DNA of 64,000 bases from Geminocystis sp. NIES-3709 (GTDB taxonomy: Bacteria; Cyanobacteriota; Cyanobacteriia; Cyanobacteriales; Cyanobacteriaceae), in contig NZ_AP014821.1 in NCBI RefSeq assembly GCF_001548115.1, forward strand, positions 2,111,262 through 2,175,261. Reading direction: 5' to 3'. Made by a program: the position numbers and the translations under genes. Positions 11,967-21,452 of the stretch are shown here, one piece after another (positions within the stretch are counted from its first letter, which is position 1; each line of letters begins with the position of its first letter). Below the pieces are notes generated by a model, which saw only the letters and a program-made list of their open reading frames with translations, was not told the origin of the DNA and searched no databases.

Positions 11967-12608
11967 ATGAGAATCACCAAGAAAAAAAAAGCGATCGAGA
12001 TTTTAAATATTCTTAAGCAACTTTATCCCACAGCTACTTGTAGCCTTAACTATGAAACTCCATTACAATTATTAGTTGCCACAATTTTATCAGCTCAGTG
12101 TACCGATGAAAGGGTAAATAAGGTAACACCAGCACTATTTAAACGTTTTCCTACCGCAGAAAGTTTCGCTCAAGGCGATCGCCAAGAAATTGAGACTTTC
12201 ATTCATTCAACGGGCTTTTATCGCAATAAAGCGAAAAACATTCACTTAACCTGTCAAAAAATTGTCCAAGATTTTAACGGTAATGTACCCCAAACCATGA
12301 AAGAGTTGTTAACCTTAGCCGGAGTAGCACGAAAAACCGCTAATGTTGTCTTGGCTCATGCTTTTGGTATCATTGAAGGGGTAACGGTAGATACCCATGT
12401 TAAAAGACTTAGTAACCGTCTTGGTTTGACCACACGATCGAATCCTGTACTCATTGAACAAGACTTGATGAAATTATTACCTCAACCAGAATGGGAAAAT
12501 TTCTCCATAAGTATTATTTATCACGGTAGAGCAGTGTGTAACGCTCGAAAACCCAACTGTACAGAATGTGCATTAAATCATTTGTGTAAACACAATGGTA
12601 GTAAATAA
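11967..12608 (+). CDS. nth: endonuclease III
   Basis: 213 residues. A bifunctional DNA glycosylase/AP lyase that removes oxidised pyrimidines. The HhH motif LAGVARKTANVVL contains catalytic K123, followed by the conserved VDTHVKR with D142. The C-terminal 4Fe-4S cluster uses C191, C198, C201 and C207 (Cx6Cx2Cx5C). All catalytic parts are present. It starts 61 bp after glnB on the same strand and may be co-transcribed with it, though the tandem repeat in between argues for loose coupling. Confidence 0.97.
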   Translation: MRITKKKKAIEILNILKQLYPTATCSLNYETPLQLLVATILSAQCTDERVNKVTPALFKRFPTAESFAQGDRQEIETFIHSTGFYRNKAKNIHLTCQKIVQDFNGNVPQTMKELLTLAGVARKTANVVLAHAFGIIEGVTVDTHVKRLSNRLGLTTRSNPVLIEQDLMKLLPQPEWENFSISIIYHGRAVCNARKPNCTECALNHLCKHNGSK

Positions 12609-12660
12609 TTAGTAGTAAAAATATATTAGATTTTAAGAACTTAAATTTTATTAGCTCAAG

Positions 12661-12689
12661 TTGACAAGTTTCTTTTTTTTCGTTATATT
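12661..12689 (+). promoter_or_regulatory. sigma-70 type promoter of tRNA-Gly
   Basis: TTGACA (12661-12666), 17-nt spacer, TATATT (12684-12689). The -10 ends 25 bp before the tRNA, leaving room for a short 5' leader. Confidence 0.65.
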
Positions 12690-12714
12690 GTTATATGTTG
12701 TTTTAAACAACCCT

Positions 12715-12785
12715 GCGGGTGTAGTTTAGTGGTAAAACCTTAGCCTTCCAAGCTAATGATGGGGGTTCGATTCCCCCCACCCGCT
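12715..12785 (+). tRNA. tRNA-Gly (anticodon TCC)
   Basis: 71 nt, GCGGGTGTAGTTTAGTGG at the start. The anticodon loop CTTCCAA gives TCC, the T arm is GGTTCGATTCC and the acceptor stem GCGGGTG/CACCCGC is perfect with discriminator T. CCA is not encoded. Confidence 0.97.
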
Positions 12786-12971
12786 TATCAAAATATATTA
12801 ATATGTGTGTTTTGACTGATATTTGATGCACTGAAATGTTGTAATTTAAGGATGTAGGTTTTCCTGTTTGCCTTCTATAGAAAAAGAGATTAAAATGAGA
12901 GAAAACATCTACAATAAGACACTGTCACTAAATTAAGTTAATCTAAAGAAACAGGCATTTTTCGATAAATC

Positions 12972-14150
12972 ATGGCAAAAAAAAATAACCCTCAATCCAC
13001 AAGTCCGATTTATTACGTCTCTCCTAGTGGAAAAGTTCATGCTGAGACTTGTCGTCATTGTCAACCAGAGAAAGAAGGATGGCAAAAGTTAGATTCTTTT
13101 CTCAACGGTATAAATAAAGGTTATCAACCTTGTCGTCTTTGTTGTCCTTCTGAAAGTGAGATAAAAGTAGAAGAAAATACGAATCAACAATCAGAAACTA
13201 TCATTGCTGTCACAAAAGAATCTGTTATTGCAACATCTCAAGACTCAGAAAAAGTAGAAGAAACAACAATCACTGCGCAAGTAAAAGAAATCACTTCCCC
13301 TGATACTGAAGCAATAACGAAAACCCCTGATAAAGAAGTTAAAGAGAATACAGCATCTGAAACAAAAGTTAAACAAACTAAATCTAAAGAAAAAAAAGAT
13401 TCAACCCCTAAAAAACAAGAAAAAGAGAAAGAAAAGATAGAGAAAAAGCGTTATAAAATTTTAGCAGGAAATGGTTGTCATCAGGCGATCGCCGAAATTC
13501 AAGGTATATTAGTACCTCCCCAAGGAGAAAATGAACCTTTTCTGATTATCTTACCTGATGGATTCCAATTAGAAGCAACCTTTAAAACTCCTCGTATCAA
13601 ATGGATGGCAATGAATACTGATGTAGTGATCGGTGCTCATTGGTTTCGAGTGTATCCTAAAATGAAAGATGATAAATTGATAAGTGTTCAAATCGTTGCT
13701 TGGGATAAAAATATGCCTTCTAACCCTAGAGGGGAAGAACATTGGGAATTTACGGGGGTATGGACTGCACAAAAGAATATTACCGTACAACGATCGATGA
13801 TGACGGATGACATTCGTAAAACTGCGAAAGAAACAGGGTTTATTAAGAAGTTTAAATATACTTTTATTAACTCTTTTGATTGGGTAAAAAATAAAAAATT
13901 ATGGATGGGATATGTCTATAAAATAATCTGTAAAAGAAAAGGAGATGTTTTAGAAATAAAAAAAGTAATTCCTTTTGCTTGTCCTCGTATCAAACCCGAT
14001 CCTAAAAACTTCAAAAGGAGTGACGATCGAGACAATAACGATAATAAAGGAGAAAAAAAAGACTTTAAACCCAAAGACTTTAAATCCAAAGATTTTAAAC
14101 CCAAAGATTTTAAACCCAAAGATTTTAAACCTAAAGGTAAATCATCATAA
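12972..14150 (+). CDS. putative zinc-motif protein with KDFKP repeats
   Basis: 392 residues, function unknown. The N-terminus has YYVSPSGKVHAETCRHC and, 27 residues later, CRLC, a CxxC pair that suggests a small zinc ribbon similar to Ada-type metal-binding modules. Residues 60-160 are a low-complexity E/K/T linker. A globular part (about 162-340, RYKILAGNGCHQAIAEIQG to IICKRKGDVLEI) resembles conserved cyanobacterial proteins I cannot name. The tail is basic, with five tandem KDFKPK-type units. Nucleic-acid binding is plausible but only inferred. Confidence 0.7.
   Translation: MAKKNNPQSTSPIYYVSPSGKVHAETCRHCQPEKEGWQKLDSFLNGINKGYQPCRLCCPSESEIKVEENTNQQSETIIAVTKESVIATSQDSEKVEETTITAQVKEITSPDTEAITKTPDKEVKENTASETKVKQTKSKEKKDSTPKKQEKEKEKIEKKRYKILAGNGCHQAIAEIQGILVPPQGENEPFLIILPDGFQLEATFKTPRIKWMAMNTDVVIGAHWFRVYPKMKDDKLISVQIVAWDKNMPSNPRGEEHWEFTGVWTAQKNITVQRSMMTDDIRKTAKETGFIKKFKYTFINSFDWVKNKKLWMGYVYKIICKRKGDVLEIKKVIPFACPRIKPDPKNFKRSDDRDNNDNKGEKKDFKPKDFKSKDFKPKDFKPKDFKPKGKSS
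14061..14135 (+). repeat. 15-bp coding tandem repeat (five copies)
   Basis: Five 15-bp units GAYTTTAAAYCYAAA encode DFKPK/DFKSK at the C-terminus of the gene at 12972. Copies three and four are identical; copy five differs by one base. Likely prone to copy-number change. Confidence 0.9.
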
Positions 14151-14174
14151 TATTATTTTAAATTAATAAAAACT

Positions 14175-15029
14175 ATGAAAAATTTAAGAGACTTGCTACT
14201 TAATCCCCTAAAAAATCAGAGAGATAAACAACCGAAAACTAAAGGCCTTCCCTCAATGAAAAAAAATAAGAGGGGAATTGAGTTAAAAACAGAAGCTGAA
14301 ATCGAAATTATGCGAGTAGCGGGGAAAATTGTTGCTACAGTCTTAAAAGAAATTCAAGAAATTACTAAACCGGGTATGACAACCGGTGATTTAGATGCCT
14401 ATGCAGAAAATAGAATTAGAGAAATGGGTGCATCCCCAAGTTTTAAAGGTTATCATGGTTTTCCTGCCTCTATTTGTGCTTGTATTAATGATGAAGTAGT
14501 ACATGGTATTCCGAGTCCCAAAAAAGTCATCAACATGGGAGATATATTGAAAATTGACACAGGAGCTTACTACAATGGTTTTCATGGAGACTCTTGTATT
14601 AGTTTTCCTGTGGGTAAAGTAAAAAGAAATGCCGTTAAATTGCTAGAAGTGGCAGAAGTTGCTTTATATAAGGGTATTGAACAAGTTAAAGCTGGAAATT
14701 ACTTAATGGATATTGCCATCGCCGTTCAAGATTATGTTGAAAAAAATGGTTTTTCCGTCGTAGAAAATTTTGTAGGTCATGGTGTAGGCAGAAACTTACA
14801 TGAAGAACCCTCCGTATTCAATGTTCGTACTAAAGATTTACCTAATGTAGAATTAAAAGCTGGAATGACATTAGCGATCGAGCCTATTATTAATGCGGGT
14901 AAAAAAGAAACTCGTACTTTAAAAGATCATTGGACTGTAGTAACGGTAGATAAACAGCTTTCAGCTCAATTTGAGCATACTGTATTAGTTACTAATGATG
15001 GTTATGAAATCCTAACCCAAAGAAATTAA
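14175..15029 (+). CDS. map: methionine aminopeptidase, type I
   Basis: 284 residues. It removes the initiator methionine. The pita-bread metal ligands are all visible: D128 and D139 ([15 protein letters not shown]), H202 ([12 protein letters not shown]), E236 (AIEPI) and E267 (FEHTV). A 35-residue basic N-terminal extension precedes the catalytic domain; M28 is an alternative start. It lies 24 bp after the upstream gene and 45 bp before pgl, so these may form a unit. Confidence 0.96.
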   Translation: MKNLRDLLLNPLKNQRDKQPKTKGLPSMKKNKRGIELKTEAEIEIMRVAGKIVATVLKEIQEITKPGMTTGDLDAYAENRIREMGASPSFKGYHGFPASICACINDEVVHGIPSPKKVINMGDILKIDTGAYYNGFHGDSCISFPVGKVKRNAVKLLEVAEVALYKGIEQVKAGNYLMDIAIAVQDYVEKNGFSVVENFVGHGVGRNLHEEPSVFNVRTKDLPNVELKAGMTLAIEPIINAGKKETRTLKDHWTVVTVDKQLSAQFEHTVLVTNDGYEILTQRN

Positions 15030-15074
15030 TAATTATTTGTAATATTTCTTAATGTCTCATTCCTAATTAAATTT

Positions 15075-15791
15075 ATGACACAGATTAATATTCTTTCCGA
15101 TAAAAATGCTTTGATTGAATCGGCTACAGTTTTTATTATCGATCGCATAAAAAGTTCAATCGAGCTTACAAATAGATGTACGATCGCTTTAGCAGGGGGA
15201 AGTACTCCTAAACCTATTTATGAAGCGATCGCCAAAACTGATCTACCTTGGGATAAAATCCATGTATTCTGGGGAGATGAACGTTATGTGTTGCCAACGG
15301 ATCCCGATAGTAACGAAAAAATGGCAAGGGAAGCATGGTTAAATAAAGTCAACATTCCTTACACAAATATTCATCCAATGCCGACGGATGGCGAAAATCC
15401 TGACACTGATGCTCAAAAACATAATCGACAGATATTAGATTTCTTCGGTTTAGCCTCTGGTTTTCCTTCTTTTGACATTGTTTTATTAGGTATGGGAGAT
15501 GACGGTCATACTGCTTCTCTTTTTCCTCATACTCAAGCCTTACAAGTATGCGATCGATTAGTTACCGTTGGGAATCGGGGAGACAGTCTAAGATTAACCT
15601 TCACAGTACCCTTAATTAATCAAGCAAACTGTGTTATTTTTCTCGTAGCTGGTAGTAATAAGCAGCAGGCTTTAAAAGAAGTTTTTAGTGAAACAGGAAA
15701 TCCTCATCAATATCCGAGTAAATTGATCAACCCTCAAGGGGAATTAATTTGGTTTATGGATGAAGAAGCATCTATGAGTACTAATAATTGA
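15075..15791 (+). CDS. pgl: 6-phosphogluconolactonase
   Basis: 238 residues. It hydrolyses 6-phosphogluconolactone in the oxidative pentose phosphate pathway, which supplies NADPH in the dark. Typical NagB/Pgl-fold motifs: ALAGGSTPKPIYE, HVFWGDERYVLPTDPDSN and LLGMGDDGHTASLFPH. Length and ends are normal for the short Pgl (DevB) form. It contains several HIP1-type CGATCG sites. Confidence 0.95.
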   Translation: MTQINILSDKNALIESATVFIIDRIKSSIELTNRCTIALAGGSTPKPIYEAIAKTDLPWDKIHVFWGDERYVLPTDPDSNEKMAREAWLNKVNIPYTNIHPMPTDGENPDTDAQKHNRQILDFFGLASGFPSFDIVLLGMGDDGHTASLFPHTQALQVCDRLVTVGNRGDSLRLTFTVPLINQANCVIFLVAGSNKQQALKEVFSETGNPHQYPSKLINPQGELIWFMDEEASMSTNN

Positions 15792-15905
15792 CAATCAAGT
15801 ATTAATAACAAAGGAAAAAGCATTACTTACTACTATTGCCGATTAACTATTTTCTATTATATTGTCCGATAAAATATTTACTAGAACTTAAATTAAGAAT
15901 CCGAT

Positions 15906-16376
15906 ATGATTAACGAGTCACCAGAAATAATCACCGATGTAATTGGTACCTTAGAAGATGATAATAATACTGATATAGATTTGTTTAAAGAAGAATCTAT
16001 TCCTCAAACTCAAAATATCATCGAAAATCCGACTCAGATTCAAACTTTTAGAGCAAGTCTTGCCCATGTACAAACGGGGGTAATTTTAGAATTACCTGTT
16101 GAATTACCCATTATTCACATTGGCAAACCCAACGACAAAACCCCTCCCGATATAGATGTGTCTGGTTTTCCTCATTCTCAAGTTGTCTCTCGTATCCATG
16201 CAGACATTATTATTGAAGATAATACTTTTTATCTTGAAGATACAGGTAGTGCTAACGGTACTTATATTAATCATACCCCTTTACCTATCGGCAATCGTCA
16301 TCGTTTGAAATCAGGCGATCGTATTGCATTAGGAAAAGAAGACAAAGTTAGTTTTATCTTCGAGTTTGAAATTTAA
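15906..16376 (+). CDS. FHA-domain protein
   Basis: 156 residues. The first 50 residues are acidic and disordered-looking. A forkhead-associated domain occupies about 55-150: IHIGKPND, VSRIHADIIIEDNTFYLEDTGSANGTYIN, then GDRIALGKEDKVSFIFE. The phosphothreonine-binding residues of the family (the S/R of VSRIHA and the N of SANGT) are kept. The partner kinase is not in the window. Confidence 0.88.
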   Translation: MINESPEIITDVIGTLEDDNNTDIDLFKEESIPQTQNIIENPTQIQTFRASLAHVQTGVILELPVELPIIHIGKPNDKTPPDIDVSGFPHSQVVSRIHADIIIEDNTFYLEDTGSANGTYINHTPLPIGNRHRLKSGDRIALGKEDKVSFIFEFEI

Positions 16377-16687
16377 TTTTCTTAAAATCTACCCGATCAT
16401 CATGAAAATTATTTAGGCGATGCTGAAAAAGTATTTTGATGAGGAGTTGGTATTAGGTATTAGGCATTAGGTTAAATAATAAAACAAAATCAAAATCTTT
16501 AACTTAACTATTGTTGATCAAAGACTTCGGTTTTTAAACGTGTCTCAAAGTTAATTGAAACAACTATAACTGTCGAAAGGTTACTGGCAATTTTTTTCGA
16601 GAAATTTCTTAAAAAAACTTTAATTAATTTAGGAAGTAGATTGATTAAGATAGAAGATAGGGATAATCAATGATTCAGGAAAAAATT
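16377..16687. other. intergenic region with dispersed and heptamer repeats
   Basis: About 310 bp. It holds a GCTGAAAAAGT-family repeat (16421-16445) immediately followed by degenerate TATTAGG heptamers (16451-16472). The remainder shows no gene. Confidence 0.6.
16421..16445 (+). repeat. short dispersed repeat, GCTGAAAAAGT family
   Basis: TGCTGAAAAAGTATTTTGAT followed by GAGGA. The same core occurs at 22623-22651 and, reversed, at 63619-63647. It is followed directly by TATTAGG-type heptamers, as other copies are by degenerate heptamers. Confidence 0.6.
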
Positions 16688-17044
16688 ATGTATAAGAAAT
16701 TAATCGCTGTAGCATTATTAGGAACAATTAGTTTATATAGCCATAGCTCTTCTGTAATGGCACAAGAACAAATAGATCAGAATATTAAAACCACTGGAGA
16801 CGCTTTACAGGGCATCGATTCAAGAAGTGTTGCCGATAACATCGATCGAGATAAAACCCCCAAATTAAATGTTACGATCGAAAGGGAAGTTAAACCCAAT
16901 AATAGTTTATCCACAGGAAATGAATTTATTGATTCTTTAATGGCCAATCCTAGCAACCCTAAAGCCGTTACGGGCAATGAATTGAACACAAATAAAGGGG
17001 ATGCACCCTCTGGTGGTGGTACTGTCCCCTTAGTCAATTTTTAA
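16688..17044 (+). CDS. small secreted protein of unknown function
   Basis: 118 residues from ATG at 16688, which has AGGA 8 nt upstream; an ATG six codons earlier contains that site and is less likely. MYKKLIAVALLGTISLY...VMAQEQ is a clear Sec signal peptide with an AQ cleavage region near residue 26. The mature part is hydrophilic, N/D/T-rich, ending SGGGTVPLVNF, with no recognised domain. It converges with chlP, which ends 17 bp away. Confidence 0.72.
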   Translation: MYKKLIAVALLGTISLYSHSSSVMAQEQIDQNIKTTGDALQGIDSRSVADNIDRDKTPKLNVTIEREVKPNNSLSTGNEFIDSLMANPSNPKAVTGNELNTNKGDAPSGGGTVPLVNF

Positions 17045-17061
17045 TAATGAATGACCAATGA

Positions 17062-18285
17062 TTACGGTGCTAAAGCATTTCCTCTTAAAAGGCTTCCGAT
17101 AGTTTTAGCCGTAATTTTCATTTGTACAAATGGATTACTAGGTACAACGGTTTTATATAAGTAACTATCAAAGGTAATTTTTTGGACATCGATGTCTGAA
17201 CACATTTCCACAAAGGCTTCACGAGTAGCATCACTGCGATAAAAGACTCTTTGAAGAATGTCTAAGACTAGGTAAGTTGCACCATATTGTTTATCCCAAC
17301 GTTTGAGGTAGGTTTTTAAGTCTGCTTCAGTGGGAACTTTTTGCCCATTATTGCTAGTTTCCACGATCACTTCTGCACACATTCTAGCCGATTTAGCGGC
17401 GAAATAAATGCCTTCTCCTGAAGATTTGGTGACAGTACCGGCCGCATCTCCCACTAAAGCCACTCTACCCACAACACGACGAGGGCGAGGATGTTCGGGG
17501 ATTGGATGGGCTTCTACTTTGATGATTTCTCCACCTTCTAAACGTTTTGCGGCCCGTTGACGAATGCCAGCTTGTAAATCTTTAATAATAGCTTTATTGA
17601 CTTTCATTGTACCTGTACCAACGGCAACATGGTCATATTTAGGGAATACCCACGCATAAAAATCAGGAGAAACATCATTACCGACATACATTTCTGCTAA
17701 GTCTTCATAGTATGCCATTTTATCTTCAGGCAACCTAATTCTTTCTTGAAAGGCGATGGCATAGTTATAATCTCCAGCGTCAATAGCTTTAGCAATACGA
17801 GAGTTTGCACCATCAGCACCAATTACGAGATCTACTTTTAAAGTTTTCATCTCACCTTGAGCAGTACCGTTAGAATGATCCGCATAGTGAAGGGTATAAG
17901 CCTCTTTATCGTTGTTGGGAATATCTAATTGATATACAGTACCATTAATTAAATTCGCCCCTAATTTCGCCGCTCGATCGCGCATAAAGCCGTCTAAGAC
18001 TTCTCTACGACACATCCCGATATATTCATCATCTTTGAGAGTTTGACCGATATTGACTTCGATATTCGAGGGGGAAATCATTTTCATTTTACGCACCCGT
18101 CGATCGATAATTTCGGGAGGTAAATCAAATTCACTCACCATACAAAGAGGAATCGCACCACCACAAGGTTTAGCATTATCTAATTTTCTTTCAAATAAAT
18201 AGGTTTCAATTCCTGCTTTAGCTAAAATTTCTGCTGCTGAAGAACCTGCTGGACCTCCGCCTACCACTGCTACCCGAATTGTCAC
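17062..18285 (-). CDS. chlP: geranylgeranyl diphosphate reductase
   Basis: 407 residues. It reduces the geranylgeranyl side chain to phytyl for chlorophyll a and tocopherol synthesis. An N-terminal FAD-binding GxGxxG (VAVVGGGPAGSSAAE), the KPCGGAIP segment and the second FAD motif VALVGDAAGTVTKSSGEGIYFA are typical of ChlP. Length matches the family. It is a marker of an oxygenic phototroph. Confidence 0.96.
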   Translation of the reverse strand: MTIRVAVVGGGPAGSSAAEILAKAGIETYLFERKLDNAKPCGGAIPLCMVSEFDLPPEIIDRRVRKMKMISPSNIEVNIGQTLKDDEYIGMCRREVLDGFMRDRAAKLGANLINGTVYQLDIPNNDKEAYTLHYADHSNGTAQGEMKTLKVDLVIGADGANSRIAKAIDAGDYNYAIAFQERIRLPEDKMAYYEDLAEMYVGNDVSPDFYAWVFPKYDHVAVGTGTMKVNKAIIKDLQAGIRQRAAKRLEGGEIIKVEAHPIPEHPRPRRVVGRVALVGDAAGTVTKSSGEGIYFAAKSARMCAEVIVETSNNGQKVPTEADLKTYLKRWDKQYGATYLVLDILQRVFYRSDATREAFVEMCSDIDVQKITFDSYLYKTVVPSNPFVQMKITAKTIGSLLRGNALAP

Positions 18286-18641
18286 GGTTATTTCTCCTAA
18301 AATTCTCTAAATCTTTTATTGATTATAAATTGCATATGAGTAACAATTTAGGGTATAAACGGCATCCTTCAAAAAAATTTTGCATTTTTGCAACAGTCCT
18401 TAACAAAGTTAGCAATATTTATTAATATTTTATTTAGATCTTGCACTTCTCTCAAAAATTATCGCTGACGAGAGAGAAAAGGGAAAAGTGACAAGAATAG
18501 ATTTTAAAACTCCTAAAATTGATTTCTTCTATTTTGTCTAGTTGATATTATTGTACTGATGCAAGAACTGAGCTTTATGACAATGATATAGCATTCCTAA
18601 ATCAATAGCTAATTAAACATAAATGTGTAGTTGAAAATATT
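18286..18641. other. chlP upstream region
   Basis: About 355 bp upstream of chlP, downstream of the 18642 gene. It carries one copy of the TAGCAATCCTAAAT-like dispersed repeat (18586-18605). No promoter was assigned with confidence and no gene was seen. Confidence 0.4.
18586..18605 (+). repeat. short dispersed repeat, TAGCAATCCTAAAT family
   Basis: ATATAGCATTCCTAAATCAA resembles copies at 39024-39050, 39132-39158 (reverse) and 54921-54942. All are intergenic. Confidence 0.45.
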
Positions 18642-19934
18642 TTAATTTTGACATTTGGCGGTTTCCGTTTCCAGTTTTTCCTGAATATTGTCGGGAATAC
18701 CGAGTATTGCTTCTTGATAAAGATAGTCAAATTCTTGACTAAAGTGTTGTGCAATTAAAGGATTATAGATGATTAAAAGAGTTTCATCGTTAATATGATT
18801 AGCGGCATTTGACCAATTATGAGAGCCTGTAATAACTGTGTAATTATCAATTATCCCAAATTTATGATGTAACTTATCTCCCTTGAGTAAGTTTGGTATT
18901 CCGACAGTTTCGATCGGGTTTTTCCAAGGATTATTGTTTAGTTGATACTTACATTTAAAGGGTAATGCAATGCCTAATAAATCGAGTCCTTCACTGTAGT
19001 ATTGATAAGCAAAATTAGGATCAATTAATGCCTTGATTTTTACTCCTTCTAAAGATTTTTTTTGCAAAGTATTAGCTATTCCTTGATCACTAAAAACAAA
19101 TAAGGCTAAATTAATCGAATTTTTGGCGGATTGTAAAGTATTAGAAATTAGACCATTGGACGTGTTATATAAAAATTTAGTGGGTGAATTAGGAGAAAAT
19201 TTCACCGTGACAGTACTATCGCCAATTTTAACGGTTTTTGGCGGTCGATCGGGTTTTTTTATTCCAAATAAACTATCTTTTTTCTTACCTACTCCATCAC
19301 CCCAAAGATAATTAAATTCTTTACTAAAAATTTTAGCTAATTCAGCACTATTTATTACTAATAAATGATTAATATTACCTCTTGTTTCTAAATTATCAAT
19401 ATCTCCATGAACATCACTGAGAGTAAAATTAGTTGAACCTGTAACAACTTTTTTCCCGTCAATAACAATAAATTTATGGTGCATTAATCCGCTTCCTTTT
19501 GTCCCATCTTCTCGATCGTCAATTATTGGTATATTAGCTTGTTTTAAAATAGCTAATCCATCACGGTTATTAAGTTTATTTAATGGTAAATTATAATTAT
19601 TTTCTATGACTACTCTAACTTTAATTCCTTCATCTTTTTTTTTAACAATTACTTTTGCTAAATTACTTAAATTAATTTCTTGTACGGCTATGTCAAGAGT
19701 AGATTTTGCGGAGTTAATTTGCTCAATCATAACTGCTTCTAAATTATCGCCATAACGCACAATATTGCGGTAAGAATCTAAATATTCTTTTCCTTTAGCT
19801 TGGTTATGATTAAAATATACTTGAATGTCAGAATCTTGAGGTAAAGAAGGCAATTTTTGAGGTTGACTTTGACAACTATTTAAAAATAATAAATAACTGA
19901 CTATACTAAGAGATAAAGAAATTGTTTTGAGCAT
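18642..19934 (-). CDS. phospholipase D-like lipoprotein
   Basis: 430 residues. The N-terminus has a lipoprotein signal with lipobox LNSC (C21). Two HKD motifs, HHKFIVIDGKKVVTGSTNFT (about residue 150) and HHKFGIIDNYTVITGSHNWS (about 353), each with the following G-S/N, make a complete PLD active site from two half-sites. Family members are phospholipases or nucleases; substrate is not deducible. Membrane anchorage outside the cytoplasm suggests a periplasmic nuclease or lipase. Confidence 0.9.
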   Translation of the reverse strand: MLKTISLSLSIVSYLLFLNSCQSQPQKLPSLPQDSDIQVYFNHNQAKGKEYLDSYRNIVRYGDNLEAVMIEQINSAKSTLDIAVQEINLSNLAKVIVKKKDEGIKVRVVIENNYNLPLNKLNNRDGLAILKQANIPIIDDREDGTKGSGLMHHKFIVIDGKKVVTGSTNFTLSDVHGDIDNLETRGNINHLLVINSAELAKIFSKEFNYLWGDGVGKKKDSLFGIKKPDRPPKTVKIGDSTVTVKFSPNSPTKFLYNTSNGLISNTLQSAKNSINLALFVFSDQGIANTLQKKSLEGVKIKALIDPNFAYQYYSEGLDLLGIALPFKCKYQLNNNPWKNPIETVGIPNLLKGDKLHHKFGIIDNYTVITGSHNWSNAANHINDETLLIIYNPLIAQHFSQEFDYLYQEAILGIPDNIQEKLETETAKCQN

Positions 19935-19947
19935 TGATTGCGCATAT

Positions 19948-20628
19948 TTAAAACTCTATTTGGGATAATGTATATTGCAACATTGCTGGAAATCTATTGT
20001 AATACTTTTGATTCAATGGTGAAGGATGAGGTAAGGGAAAAATAGAAAGAGGTTTTTGATGGATGTTGCCTTCTTCATCAATAGCTGTTAAAGTTATTTT
20101 TAAACTTTGTTGATAACGTCGATCGCCTTGTTCCCAAAAAGTATTAAAATCTTCTTTTGTGGAGTAAATTTGAAACCATTTAAAAGCCTCTGTACCTAGT
20201 GTAATAATTTGATTACCTTGCCAATAAAGCACTAAAAACTTTTCTATAAAAGGGCGAAATCTATTTTTTACTTTTAATGTATAAGCCTTATTTTCTGGTG
20301 GTTTATAAGGTACGGTATTTGTTAAAATTAAACGATCTTTAATACCCTCTAATTTTTGCTTATCTTCTGTATTTTCTCGATAAATAGCTTTATAAAATCC
20401 TTGTCTAACTAATTTTCCAGCAGCTCCAATCAAAGGTTGCCCTGCTATTACTTCATCTTTGCCTAAATCCCTTCCAAAAAAGCAAATATTACTCTTTAAA
20501 TTACCAAAATATAATATTGGTTTATTTGGATTTTTTTTTGCTGATTCATAGACAGGAATATCTATAGGAAATTCCTCTTTTTCGGCTTCTTTTTGAATTT
20601 GATCAATTAAATTTTCAATAGTCAACAT
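19948..20628 (-). CDS. uracil-DNA glycosylase family protein
   Basis: 226 residues. GRDLGKDEVIAGQPLIGAAG matches the uracil-binding motif A of family 4/5-type glycosylases, and a C-terminal PLPHPSPLNQ supplies the HPS motif B. Only one cysteine is present, so the 4Fe-4S cluster of family 4 UDGs is missing. It is 13 bp upstream of the PLD-like gene on the same strand, so both may be co-transcribed. Activity on uracil is inferred from the fold only. Confidence 0.78.
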   Translation of the reverse strand: MLTIENLIDQIQKEAEKEEFPIDIPVYESAKKNPNKPILYFGNLKSNICFFGRDLGKDEVIAGQPLIGAAGKLVRQGFYKAIYRENTEDKQKLEGIKDRLILTNTVPYKPPENKAYTLKVKNRFRPFIEKFLVLYWQGNQIITLGTEAFKWFQIYSTKEDFNTFWEQGDRRYQQSLKITLTAIDEEGNIHQKPLSIFPLPHPSPLNQKYYNRFPAMLQYTLSQIEF

Positions 20629-20774
20629 TAAAATAAAATTATTAATATAAAATGTTTCGATCGAACAAAAATTAGCATATTATGAAAATTATTTGTCCAA
20701 TTAAAGGAATGATTATGACGAAATTCGACATATAGATTGAAAATGATTTTAACACATTGGCGATCGAACTTTAT

Positions 20775-21323
20775 CTAATTTCGAGAAAAAGATGATGGTA
20801 AAGGGCTAAGAATATAATCGAGAGGATAATAAATTAAGGGAGTCCATAAACTGCTGATAATGGCAGAAGTTAAAGAATTTTTTTGATAATTTAACCATAT
20901 ATCTATTAAAGGTATTTGAGTTTGAATACTATATTGTAAAGCAATAATTGTTTCATTAATAATTGCCATTCCAAAAACAATTAAAGTAAGAGAAATTACA
21001 TCCTCTTTGATATATTTATCTCCATAAACATTAGTGGTAAATAAAGCGACAATTATTAACCCTAGAATATGAGAGGGAAAAACACCCGTTAGACTATCCC
21101 AAATTAAACCTAAACAAATTGCCGCTACGATACTTTGCCATAAATTTCTTTTCACGCTCCAAGTAATTAACCAAATTAATAACCAATTAGGAGTAATTCC
21201 AATTAATTCTAATCCGGGTATTCTTATTAATAAAAATAAACAACAAATAATTAAGGAAAAAATAACTAAAAATGTTCGTAACCAGAAGTTATTTCTCCAA
21301 TTTATATCGATTCTTCTTAACAT
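20775..21323 (-). CDS. mreD: rod-shape-determining protein MreD
   Basis: 182 residues with about five hydrophobic segments (WLRTFLVIFSLIICCLFLLI, NWLLIWLITWSV, an AAICLGLIWDSLTG helix and others). The WDSLTGVFPSHILGL part is the MreD signature. It belongs to the elongasome that guides peptidoglycan synthesis. mreB and mreC, usually directly upstream, are not adjacent: the upstream neighbour is divergent. Confidence 0.88.
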   Translation of the reverse strand: MLRRIDINWRNNFWLRTFLVIFSLIICCLFLLIRIPGLELIGITPNWLLIWLITWSVKRNLWQSIVAAICLGLIWDSLTGVFPSHILGLIIVALFTTNVYGDKYIKEDVISLTLIVFGMAIINETIIALQYSIQTQIPLIDIWLNYQKNSLTSAIISSLWTPLIYYPLDYILSPLPSSFSRN

Positions 21324-21452
21324 TAATTTGTTAATAATTTAATTGAAGTTACTATCAAAGACTTTTGTCTTCTATTTTAAATATAATAAAGCCTAAAGGA
21401 TTAAGTATAAATTTTCTGGTATATTATTCATTGTTCATTGTTAATTATTATT

